Source: Lentisphaerae bacterium RIFOXYA12_64_32 (GTDB lineage Bacteria; Verrucomicrobiota; Lentisphaeria; Oligosphaerales; YB12-FULL-65-16). From it: a DNA stretch of 42,920 nt. The position numbers and the translations under genes are program-made. The DNA is taken from assembly GCA_001803235.1 (NCBI GenBank), contig MHBL01000159.1:1-42920 (forward strand). Reading direction: 5' to 3'. A model generated the notes under the pieces. It was not told the DNA's origin and made no database searches. It saw only the letters and a program-made list of their open reading frames with translations. Positions within the stretch are counted from its first letter, which is position 1. Every line of letters starts with the position of its first letter. Below, piece by piece: positions 28,201 to 40,200 of this stretch.

Positions 28201-31200
28201 CGAACTCGCTTTACCGTGATGCCGCCAACGTCGCGACCCCGGCTGTTGCCTTTGTTCCCGTCCGGTTCCTCAATACATCGAGTGGCCAATTCGACCCGGT
28301 CACCACCGTCGCGGCGTCCTACCCGGATACCGCGTTCCCGCGCCTCGGCAAACTCGTGCCCAGGAACGCCCGGGGCGACACCGGCCTCGGTGACGCGATC
28401 GGCCTGCCCGCAACGCTGCCCCTGTCCGGCGGCGCCGTCGCCACGGACACGGCCATCGACTCGCCGGTACTCGCTGGCGCCTGGGATTATGTCTTCGACG
28501 GCCAAACCCACGACACAATCCTGCGCCCGTCGGCGTTCGTCCCCGCCTACGCCGAACGCACCGGGGCCACCGAAGCGCTGCTGGTCCGCAACGCCGCCAA
28601 CACCGTCATCGACCGCGTTCCGGACGGCTACCAGTCGGACCCGGCCGCGGCGCCGATCTCCGGCGCCTGGACCTTCTCGGCCTACGTCAAGTTCGCCCCG
28701 GGCTTCCGCGGTACGTTCTTCGAGGCCGTTCCCGCCACGGCGGAACCCATCCGGCTCAACTATGACGGCAGCGCCGTGACCTTCCGCGGACTCCGCAAGG
28801 TGCTGAGCGCCGCCAACATCCACCACGTCGCTGTCACCGTCTGGCCTGCCAGCGACCCCGACGTGCCCAACACCCGTTTCGTCCGTGTCTACCTCAATCA
28901 TGTGCTGCTGACCGCCGACGTGGCGCCGCCTGCTGACGCCGTCACCGCCCTCACCGAGCTGGACTTCAACGCCACCTCGACGCTGCGGTTCGGCAACCTC
29001 GCCTACACCCCGACCAGCACGACCGGCGCCCCCGGCGACACGCCAGTCAAACTCGCACCGCTGACGTGGTCGGAAGTAACGTTCGCCGACCACGACGCCA
29101 ACCGCACGGATGCCTCCGCCACCGCCCCGAGCAACCCGCTGTCGGCGGTCTGGACGTACTTCCCCGCCAGCGTCAGCCCCGCCGCGCCCGGGCTCGATCC
29201 CAGCCGCGGGTTCGTGCACATCGAGGGCACGCCCGGCACGCCTGCCGAACTGCGCTACACGCGCGGCGCCGGTGCACTGGGCGACATGTGGTCCGCCGAG
29301 TTCTGGGCCGCGACACGCGCAGGCGCCGCCACGGTCGAGATCCAGAGCTCAGGCATGCGCGTCCGTATCGAACCCGCGACCATGACGTCCGGACTGCGTC
29401 TCTACCGCGTCCTGGTCAGCCCGGACCTGGTCAGCCTCTTCGTCGACGGCAAACAGTACGACGTACGCACTCCGCAACCGGGCGCCGCATTCCCCGTCGG
29501 CGCGCCTGCCGCGCTGCTCGAACCCGAGTCCGGCTCGACGTTCACGCTGTGCGTCAGCGCCAGTGCGGACTCCGCTGTCGTGTTCAAGGACTTCCATCTC
29601 GTTGCCGGCGCGGTCGATGCCAGCGACGCCGGGTTCGCCACCATGGGCGGCGTCATTTACACCGAGACCGCGCTCGTTGACGGCGCCACGCAGCATGCGA
29701 CCGACTCGGATTTCCTTTTCCTCCCGGCGCTCCTGTCCTGCCCTGCGACCATCGCCAACGCGCGCTGGGTCTTCGACAGCACGCACCCGAATGAACTCTC
29801 GAACCCTGTGCCCGTCGCCGATCTGGTCGCCCACGCCTTCGGGCCCGGCGTCTACGGTGTCACCATGGTCCTCGACGATCCGGCGCTGGCGCCGTTCACG
29901 TCCCTGGCTCAGCTCGTTTCCGGCCACCCCTACTTCGCGGTTGGACTCGGCAACCTGCGCACTTCGGGGCGCTACACGATCGACACCAGCCTGCAACCGC
30001 CCGAGAACCTGGTCGTCACGCCCGCCGCCGACAGTCTCACCCTCGATTGGACGCCGTTCCGCAATCAGGCGCCGGACAACTACCTGCTCGTGCTGTACGA
30101 CCCGGCGCCCAAGCCCGGCGCCAACCTGGCGAACGTCTATGTCCAGCAAACGGTCGCGCCGGGCGACCTGCCCGTCACCATCCCCGTGCATTCCGACCTG
30201 CGCGCCCGCAATCTGACGCTCGAACTGTACGCACAGACTGCCAACGGCCGCTCCGCGCCACTCGAACGCCGCGTCTCGACGCTCGATGCGCATTCGGTCG
30301 ACCTGCAAACTGGCGTCGCACCTATCTACACCGCCGCCACCGGCGACCGCCTCATCGACCTCAGCCTGAACGCCCACCCCGAAGACCTCCAGGGCTACGT
30401 ACTCTGGCGCAACGAGCCCGAAACGCGCAATGACGGCCAGCCCGACGGACCGCAGGCGACCGTCGACCGCTTCCTTGTCAGTCTCGAGACCAACGCCGTG
30501 CCGCGCTTCGGCAAACTCCTCGAGCGCTGGCCAACCTACACCCACATCACACCGCCCCAGGCCGGCTCGATCACGCCCATGCTGAGTGCCGTGGACCAGG
30601 CCGCGATCCTCGCCGCGCTGGACCGGAACGTCTTCTTCTTCGACGCGGCCCGGGGCGAGTTCACGATCCCCATGTCGCGCATCGTGAACACGGTCGCGGG
30701 TGCGCCGGCCGTGTACCGGTTCACCGTTGATCCCTGGGACGATGCGCTGCCCAACGCCGACCCCGACGGGCCGGGCCCCGTCCCGAACCTGGGCTCGACC
30801 GAACCGGGCGACAACGACGTCCCCGCTGGCACGCTCCCAGGCAACGGCGTCAACACCGCCGGCATCGAAGCCCAGGCCGCCAACCTCTGGCCGGAAGTGC
30901 TCTCCGACCGGTACGCCATCGTCATCGCCGGCACGCCGGTGCAAACCCTGCGCCAGCTCGCGTCTGACGCCGGCGCCCCCATCCCAAACTGGATCGTCAA
31001 CAACATCGACCTCGATATGCCGGCCATTCCGGCCGCCGCCGCCGCGAGCGCCGCCACGCTCTCGGGCCCGCGCGCCAGCGACCGCACCCTGCTGTACGCC
31101 CGACTCGCCACCGGCGCCACCACCCTGGCCGAGTTCTCGCGCCTGCTCGAGCCCGGTCACGAGGACGACCCCAACCTGCCGGCGCCGTTCGTCTACAAGC

Positions 31201-34200
31201 CCGCGGCGCGCTGCGTGCAGGCCGCGCCCACGGCCACGTTCGTGTCGGCCGCCGCGCTCCGGCCCGGCCTGAACAGCTTCAACTTCACCGTCCGCGACGC
31301 CGATGGCGCGCAGTACACCGCACCACTCTACTTCGATGCCGGGCTCGACCCGGCCGGCAACCCCATTCGCGCTCAGTACCTGCTGCTCGACACCGAGCCG
31401 CCCGACGTCGCCGTGCTCGCGCCCGCGCCGAACGCGGCGGGCGACACGGTGGCGCTGCGCGACCTCACGGTCAGCGGCACGTACTCCGACCTCAGCGGCG
31501 TGCGCGCCGCGCGCCTGCTCATTGACGGCGCGCCGGTCGCTCTCGATGCGGCCAACGCGTCGGTCAAGAACGGCGGGTTCTGGTTCCATGCCGGCCAGCT
31601 CGGGGCGCCCGGCACGCACACGTTCAGCGTCGAGTTCACCGACCTGACGGGCAACGTCAGCGCCACCGAACCATGCATCTTCCAGTACTGGCCCCAGGAC
31701 GTCCGTCTGAGCGCCAGCCTGGTCCGCGAGTCGCCCGGCGCGCCACTGCAACTGCAAACCATCCTGACCGGAGTCGATATCGACGGGACAGGCCCGGCCG
31801 ACATGGCCGATCTGGTCTCGATCGCCATCGAACGCAAGACGGCCTCGGACGCGCTCAAAGCCCAACTCGGGGCCGGGGCTGCCGTACCGCTGGCCGAGCT
31901 GCTCGACACCGATCCCGCCACGCCCGGCCCGCACGCAGCGACCGTCGAGGTCGTCATCTCGCTGCCCGGCGCCACGCCGGTGACCACCATCCTGCGCGCC
32001 ACCGTGACCTGGTACAACAACGACGCGGCGCCCGAACTGTCGAGCGTCAGCGTGCCCGTCGAGCGCGTGCTGTTCGCGACCGGCAACGCTTACACCTTCA
32101 CCAGCCTGCTCATCACCTGGTTTGACGAAGCGCCCGGCGTCGATACCAGTCGCGTGCGCATCCGCATCGCCGACCCGGCGCATCCGGACCAGTTCCTCGA
32201 CGTCACCGCCAAGTTCGAGATCACGCCGGCCTACGCGCGACTCAAGCCCGGCGAGACGCTCGCGGTCGCCAGCGTCAACCCGGTCATCGAAGTCCTGGCG
32301 CCTGAGTTCGGCGATGCGTACGGCGCCACGCCCATCCTGCTGCGCTACATGGTCCTGGACGCGGCGTTCGCGGCCGGCCCGGTCATCGAGCATATGGATG
32401 CCTTTGCGTTTGCCGCCGGCCAGACTCAGACCGTCACGCTTTACGGCCGCAACCTGGCGGGGCTCGACACGGTCGAGGTCGCCGCCGCGGACGGGTCCTG
32501 GATGCTCAGCCTGCCGGTCGTGCATTCCGAGGTCGGTCTGGTCCGCGACCCCGCCATTCCCGGCGACGTGTGGGACGCGATCACCGTCGAGTTCGCGCCG
32601 CCCGCCGCGGGCGCGGCCGTGTTCAGCCTCGCAGGTACGGCCCAGACGCATACGCCGGTCATCGCGGTCAACGCCGCCAGCGCCGCCGCCGTGGCCGCGG
32701 CCGTCGCCGGGCTCGAAGATACTGACGGTGACGGCCACATCACGGTCTCCGATCTCGATACGGACGGCGACGGCACGCCCGAAGTCGGCCCGCTCGAAGC
32801 CGCGCTGCCACCCGCGACCGCGACCACTGACGCGGCCGGCCCGGGCGCTGACGTGGGTAGCGGCATCAGCATCGTCACGCCGCCGGTGGACACTTCCGGG
32901 CCAACGCCCACCCTGATCACCGGCAGTAACCTCATCGACTTGGTCGGGTTTGTCCCGGACGGCGCGGCGCGCGTCATTGTCACCGCCGACCCCGACCCCG
33001 CGGTGACTGGCGACGAGAAAGAGGAGACCGCGGTCATCTGCAAGTCGGACGTGGCCGGCAAACTCAAGTTCTGGGCCCGCAACGTCCGGCTCGACCGGCC
33101 CGAGTACACCGTCACCATCACCGCTGAGATGGAAGACGCGCTCATCCCCTCGCCCACGGCCACGCTCCGGCTCCTGGTCGATCTCGACAAACCGGTCGTT
33201 GTTTTCGATTTCGCGCCGCCGCTCGACACCGTCTATGGTTTCCACAGCCTGTACCACGGCCTCGCCCTCGGCGACGCGGCCACGGCCACGTCCCAGACCC
33301 AGTACGTGGTCAGCGGCACGGTGACCGACAATTTCCAGGTCGATCCGGCGTCGATCGAAATCCGACTCGACAACGCGCCGGTCAGCGCCGCCGACTACCG
33401 CGTCATTCCGGTCAGTCCCACCGAGGTCAAGTTCATCCTCAAGACCAACCACACCCTCGACATCTGGCGCCGCTGGGCCGGGTCGGCGCTCAATGCCTTC
33501 CTCGACCTGGACGATATCGTCTACGGCACGCATAACCTGCACGTCATCGCCAAGGACGTGACCGGCAAAGCCGCCAACGCGGTCAAAGTCTTCAACTTCG
33601 ACCGCGGCCAGAAGGTGACCTTCGCCATCGCGCACACCGTCACCACCGACGCCCCGCCCGTCGTCACCGGGCCGCTGGCCGAACCGGCGGCGTCAGGCGC
33701 CGCCGCGATCGTCGAGGCGCTCGCGTTCACGCTCGGCTACACTGGCCACACCCCGCCCGAACCGCGGAACGTCGGCCAGTACGGGCTCGAACTCCAGACC
33801 GCCATGCTCGACGTGCGCGACTACGGCGTGTCCTACGCACTGCTCCGACATTGGGAACTCGACGGGTGGCTCGATGCCGGCCCCAGCGAGACGAACCAGT
33901 TCGCCGACCCGAACAGCGTCCTGCGCACCGCGACCGATTTCGCGACCTGGCAGGCCCTGTTCTTCGGCGACGCCCCCGCGTTCACGCGCAGCGGCATCCT
34001 GAGCGCCGCGCCGTTCGGCGCGCCGGCCTACGAAGGCGGCGCCATCGAGCAGCTCCATCTGGTCGCGCTCGGGTACCCGCTCGATCCGACGCTGGTGCCC
34101 GCCCTCGATGTCGCGGCCTCCACGCGCCTGCCCGCACCCATGCATCTGGAGTACGAGAAGGAGGTCACCACCTACGGCGCTACGACGGTCACCACCACCA

Positions 34201-37200
34201 CCTATACCGGCGCCTACGACGTGACCCCGTCCGACCACCGCGTCGCGGTCAGCCTGCTGAGCATCTTCACCGCGGCCACCGACCGGTTCAATCCCGCCAA
34301 CAACCTCGGCGCGCTCGCCAATCACGTCGCCGTGACCTGGAGCGAGAGCAGCACCTCCACGACCGTGGCCTACACACCCGGCAGCGGCGGCGGCGGTGGG
34401 ACGGGTGGCGCCGGTGGGGGGGGCGGCGGCGGCGGGTTCGGCGGCGGTGGTGGTGGGGGTGACGGTTCCGGCGGGGACGGCGGCGCGGGCAGCGGCGGCG
34501 ATGACCCGCCCATTGCGCGCAGTGCCACGATGACACCGCGCGTCGCCACGCTGCATCCGGGCCAGACGGCCAGTTTCGCTCTCAACGTCACCGGCGGCGA
34601 CTACGGCGTGTGGCACAACTGGTACCACGTGCCCGGCGACGCCGAGGGCCACGCGGCCGCCGCGCCCGGGCTCGAACTCAGCGTGCCCGACCCGGACCTC
34701 GGTCAGGAGTTCAGCGCCTCCGCCGCTTGGGACGTTACCTGCAATCTGCCCTGCATCCGCGGCAGTCCCGTGAACGCTCTGCTGACCAACGAGAACCCGC
34801 TCTACCCGGTCCTGGGCAGCTACTACTACGACATGGAGTACTGCTTCAAGTACAAGGTCTACGGTGTCGGGTTCGGCGTGACCCGCGCGGAGTCGCCGGC
34901 CGGCCTAACCCCGCGCGACTTCGCGTACCAGTTCCTGCCCGTGTCGCAGCCGTACGCCGAGATCGGCATCGACGAGCGCACGCTGCTGCTGGACAGCACC
35001 GCGGTCCCCGGCAAGTCCACCGCCGCGTTCGACATCCTCGTGCACGACCCGCTGCTGTCCGGCTCGGAAGACCCGTTCGCGCGCACCATGGACGCGTGGC
35101 TGGACGGTGTCCCGGTCACGACGCTGTACATCGTCGATCCGGACACGGTCGCGCCCGCGTTCCGGTTCACCGTCACGGGCCGCGAGGTCCGCTACGGCAC
35201 GAACCGGTTCGCGTTCACGTTCCGCAACGAGCTGGGCGTGGTCAGTCACCAGGTCTTCTCGCTCGAGATCGGCGACGCGGACGGCCTGCGCACCACGCTC
35301 GACGACCTCTACATTGCCGGGACCGGTACGGACATCCGCTACGTGCAGCGGCCCGACACGCACCTGGCACACGTGTTCGCCGAGTACCGCAATCCGGCCC
35401 AGACCCTCAGCATGTCCGGCGGCGCGAACGCCGCCACGTTCCAACTCAAGCGCCAGGACTCGCGTTTCGGCCGCTTCCAGCGCCCGATCTACGTCACTGA
35501 CGCGCACCCCGCCTCCGGCGCGCTCACGCTGCCCACCACGTCCGGACTCGACATGCCCACCGTGGCCGCCGATCCCGGCGCCACGGTCACGCTCGGGGAC
35601 GGTACGCAGACGGTCAAGCTCTACGCCGAAGGCGTCTCCTTCCTCCAGAACGGCGCGCCCACGCACCAGCTCGAGTCCCTGCCCGACACCACGGTCACGC
35701 CGCCAGTCCCCAAGACCTTCATCCCCCTGGCCTGGCTCGGCGCCGACCGCATCGGCGCCGCGCCGCCGGACCATTTCGAACTCCAGATTCTTTCACCGAC
35801 CCAGGCCGCGCTCGAACTCGGACTCGATTCGGCCGTCATCTCGCTCGACGTGACCGGAACCGACACCACGGTGTTCGACAGTCGCGGCACGGAGTTCTTC
35901 GGCCCGACCGTCAACCTGGTCCAGTTCATCGATGGCTATCCGCGCTATCACTACGACAGCGCCACCGGCACGCGCAGTCTGGTCGTGCTGCCGGGCGAAA
36001 CGCTCCTGCTGCGCTGCGGCGAACTCGAATCGCGCGCCATCGTCACACCGTACGCGACCCTCGACGACTTCGAGGCCGTGACCGGCGTCACGCCGTCCGT
36101 GACGTACGACTTCCCGACCCGCGCCATGTCCGTCACCCCGGAAGTACTGCTGCACAACCGGCAACTCAAGCTCACGCACGCCCTGTTTGCCATCCCCGGC
36201 AGGAGACTGCCCACCGTCGCGGCCCTGACCTACCGCTCCGGCCAGCCCGGCAGCGGCATCTGCGGCCACGGCTGGTACGCGAGCTGGGATGAATGCTTCG
36301 TGCCCCAGGGCAGCGATTACGTCTACTGCGGTCCGGATGGCCGCCGCGACCTGTTCGCCCTGTCCTCGACCTCGGCTGCGGCCCTGGAGATCCCGCCCGG
36401 ATACGACATCAAGGCTGAGGTGGAGAACGCCGGCACGCAGATCGTCGTCACCCGCACCGACGGCACCAAAGCCACCTATCGCTCGGGAAAGGGCCGGCTC
36501 GAACTCAAGCTGCGCGAGGTCCGGGACCGCTACGACAACACCGTGCGCTACGAGTACGACGCATATGACGTGCTCCAGCGCATCGTTGACGACATGGACC
36601 GCGCCTACACGTTCAGGTTCGAGCAGCTCGGCGCCAACGGCCTGCGCCTGGAGAGCATCCAGGACTTCGAATACCGCGTCTATAGCTTCAACTACAACGA
36701 CGTCGGGCAACTCAAGTCCATCGCTGCCGACGCGGGCAGCGAAGCCTTTGCCGTGCACTACGCCTACACCGACCTGTCCGCCACAGGGCTGCTCCAAGGC
36801 ATCGGCTATGGCAGCCTGCTCGACAGCTTCGTGACTGTCCAGTACGACGATCCGGCTACCGCCTACGGCCAAGTCCACTTCGTCCTGGTCGGCGAAGGCG
36901 CCACGCACACGACCGACACGTTCACGCGCTCCGGCCTCGACACCACGCACACCGACGCGAACGGCGTGGTCACACGCTACACCTTCAACGACCCGAACGG
37001 CGTCATGCTCTGCTCGAACGTGACCGTCGATCCGGGCGCGGTCCCGCCGCACCTGGACCTGGAGACCGTCTTTGTGCACAATGGCGAGCAACGCGTCGCC
37101 AGCGTCACCTATCCGCTCGGCAACCTGACCTCGACCGGCTATTCGACCACCGGTAGCACCGACAAACGCGGCGCGGCCAATGTCACCGCCGTGACCCGCG

Positions 37201-40200
37201 ACCCCGGCGCGCGGCTGTACCCGGCCGGCGGCGTCACCACCGACCCGACCGGCGTGGCCGGGACCGGCAACTCGACTACCGCACTCTATGACACGTTCAG
37301 CTACGGCGGCGAGGCCCAGTACTTCCAGATCACCTCGGCGACCGCGGCCGACGGCAGTTACACCGAGTATGACTACTACACCCACGGCGGACTCTGGCAC
37401 AGCAGAGCCCAGGACCAGGCGGGCGTGCTCCTGTCGACCACGTACACCTACCCCGTGCCCCCCGTGCCCAACTATGGCCAGATCGAGACCGAGACCACGC
37501 CCGACGGTACGGTCACCACGTACAACTACTACCAGTCCAACGACCAGTACCTCAATACCCGCGACCTCGAAGGTTACCTCTACTCGATCACCGTCACCGA
37601 CCCGAACACCGGCGAGGACTGGACCACCTACACCGGCCACGACTTGCGCGGCAACCGCGTCTGCGAGGTCAACCGCAAGGGCGCCGCCACGTTCTACGTC
37701 TACGACGCGTTCGACAACCTTATCGAGACGCACGCCCCGCCCATCCGCGAGGGCGACGTCTCGAGCCGGCTCGTGACCGTCAATACGTACGACGCGTGTG
37801 GCCGGCTCGTCGCACGGACCGTCCGCAACCCGGTCGCCACCAGCGGCACGGCCGACAACCCCGTCTACACGCAGCAGGACGCCGTCTCGACCACCGCGTA
37901 TGACGATGCCGGCCGCGTCACCAGCACCACCGCGCCGGGCCAGAACGAGACCCTCACCACCACGTACAACTACACCGGCGACCAGACCCGCCCCGCCTAC
38001 GTCCTCCACCCGAACGGCGCCTACACGCACTACCACTACGACAGCGCCGGCCGCGGCACCACCACCGTCATGGCGCACGGCAGCCCCACCCTCCCGGCCG
38101 CTCTCCCCCTCGGCGCGGTCGCGGCGATCGCAACCCTGAACGAGAACGGCGAGGTGACGCTTGTCTCGCGCTTCTACGGCAACGGCTCGACCGTCTTCAA
38201 CCCCGCCAGCCCCACCGGCGCCGAGCCCGAGGCGGACATCACCCGCGACTGGGCCGGCCGCGCCGCGACCACTGAGGACCTCATCTCCGGCGCCGTCACC
38301 CGCTCGAAGTGGAACGCCAAAGGCCAGCTCGATGAGACCTGGACCGAAGCCGCGGGAGCCGAACTCCTCACCGACGTCACCTACACCTACCACGCGAACG
38401 GCGACCAGGCGACCGCCACCCAGCACGTCGCGGGTGTGACCACCACCGCCACCACCGCCGACTACGCCACCCGCACCCAGACCACGCAGACCACCGCCGG
38501 CACGGCCCTGGACATCGCGCGCACCGACACGTTCAACAGCGTCGGGGACGGGACTGAAACCCAGATCACCGCCGGCACAAGCAGCCCCATTCCCGTGCAC
38601 ATCCGGCGTGAATTCGACAAGAACGGCCTCATGACCCGGGCCACGACAGGTGACGATTCCACGCGGAGTCAGGCCAACCTTCCCAACGCGCCGGTCTCGG
38701 CGTTCACCCGCACCGACCACCTCGCCCGCATGGAAGTCCCCGAACTCGGCGCCACCGGCGACCACGCCACGCGCGTCACGCCATCCGGCATAGGCGCGCC
38801 GGGCATCGTCGAAGACCCGCTCGATGTCGTCAACACTCGCACCATTGCCGTCGACGGTTCGAGCCAGAGCACCGGTGAAGCGCGCGGCACCGGCGACCAG
38901 CGCGATACCGGCACGTTCACCTACACCGCCGACAACAAGAGTTTGCTCATCCGCGGCAGCCAGGCCACGGAGACGCTCTACGACCTCGCGGGCCGCGCAC
39001 GCCAGGCCAACTTCTACTACGGCGCCACCGGCGAGGAAACGCTCGGCGCCCTGACCTGCAGCGAAGTCCACACTTACGACCGGTACGGTCACCTCATCGA
39101 GTTCATCCGCAAGGACGCGAGCAAACTCACCTATACTTACTATGAACGGGACGTCAGCAACAGGAACAACCGCGACCGGCTTGCCCAGGTCAAGGACGGC
39201 GACGACCACCTCCTGCGCAGTTTCCAAGACTACAACTGCTTCGGCAAGCCCAGGTTCCTCAAGGAGTTCTACGCCCCAGGCGACGATACCTCCTACGTCC
39301 AACTCGAACACGTCTACTACGGCGAGACGGGCACCGGCGTCGGAGCCGCAGACCCCGGCTACGGACAGCTCATGTCCGAGACCACCAGCGTCTACAGCGC
39401 CGGCACGCTGACCAGCGCTGCGCTCGCCGTGACCTACGTCTACGACGCGGCCGGACGCCGCAGCGAACTGCGCTTCCCCGGCAACGACCGCCGCCTCGCC
39501 TACGCCTACGACGACGCCAGCCGCCTCGATACGCTCACCAAGCAGGACGGCGCTGGCACACCCATGGCAACGCTCCTCGATCTGGACTACGACCTCGACT
39601 TCCCGAACCTGGTCACGACAAAGACCATCCTGGCCCACTCGATCCTGATCCAGCACTACGCGGCCAAGCACCTCGGGCTCATCGACTACATCCGGTTCGG
39701 CGCCGAATACCCCTGTACGTTCGGGTACGACGAACGCGGCCTGAAAGACAGGACCGGCCAGTGGCAGACCTCGCTCAACAGCACGACCCGCGAGTACGTC
39801 TACGACGGACTCGAACGCCTGCGCGCCGCGGTCACCGATGCCAGCGACAAGTTCGGGACCGAGTCCGCCCCGCTCGATCCCGTCGAGAACCTCGACACGA
39901 GCGAAGACCCGGTCCTGGTCGACGGCAGGACCATCACCTACACCCCCGGCGAGAACCGCAACCAGTACGCACAGTTGGTGGACAACGATGCCGCCGTCAA
40001 ACTCACCGGCACGCCGGGGTATGCCGTGCCGTCCACTTGGTTCCAATACGACTTCGACTTCGCCCAAGGAGATAGCGCGGCGCCTTCCGCGACGCCCGCC
40101 ACCAACACTGTAGCCGTCACCGACTTCGGTAATGCCTACGGCCTCCAGGCCAGCGGCTACACCTGCGGCTGGATCAATGCCGCCACGGGCACGCCCGTCG

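Noticed and set aside
29349..33635. 1428-codon minus-strand open frame
   Set aside because: It is the antisense shadow of the RHS stalk caused by strong C/G at third positions. It has no domains and is rich in Arg, Gly, Val and Asp as expected for such shadows.
34381..34505. Gly-rich run as an assembly or frameshift error
   Set aside because: The frame stays open through it with sensible domains on both sides, so it reads as a real low-complexity hinge.
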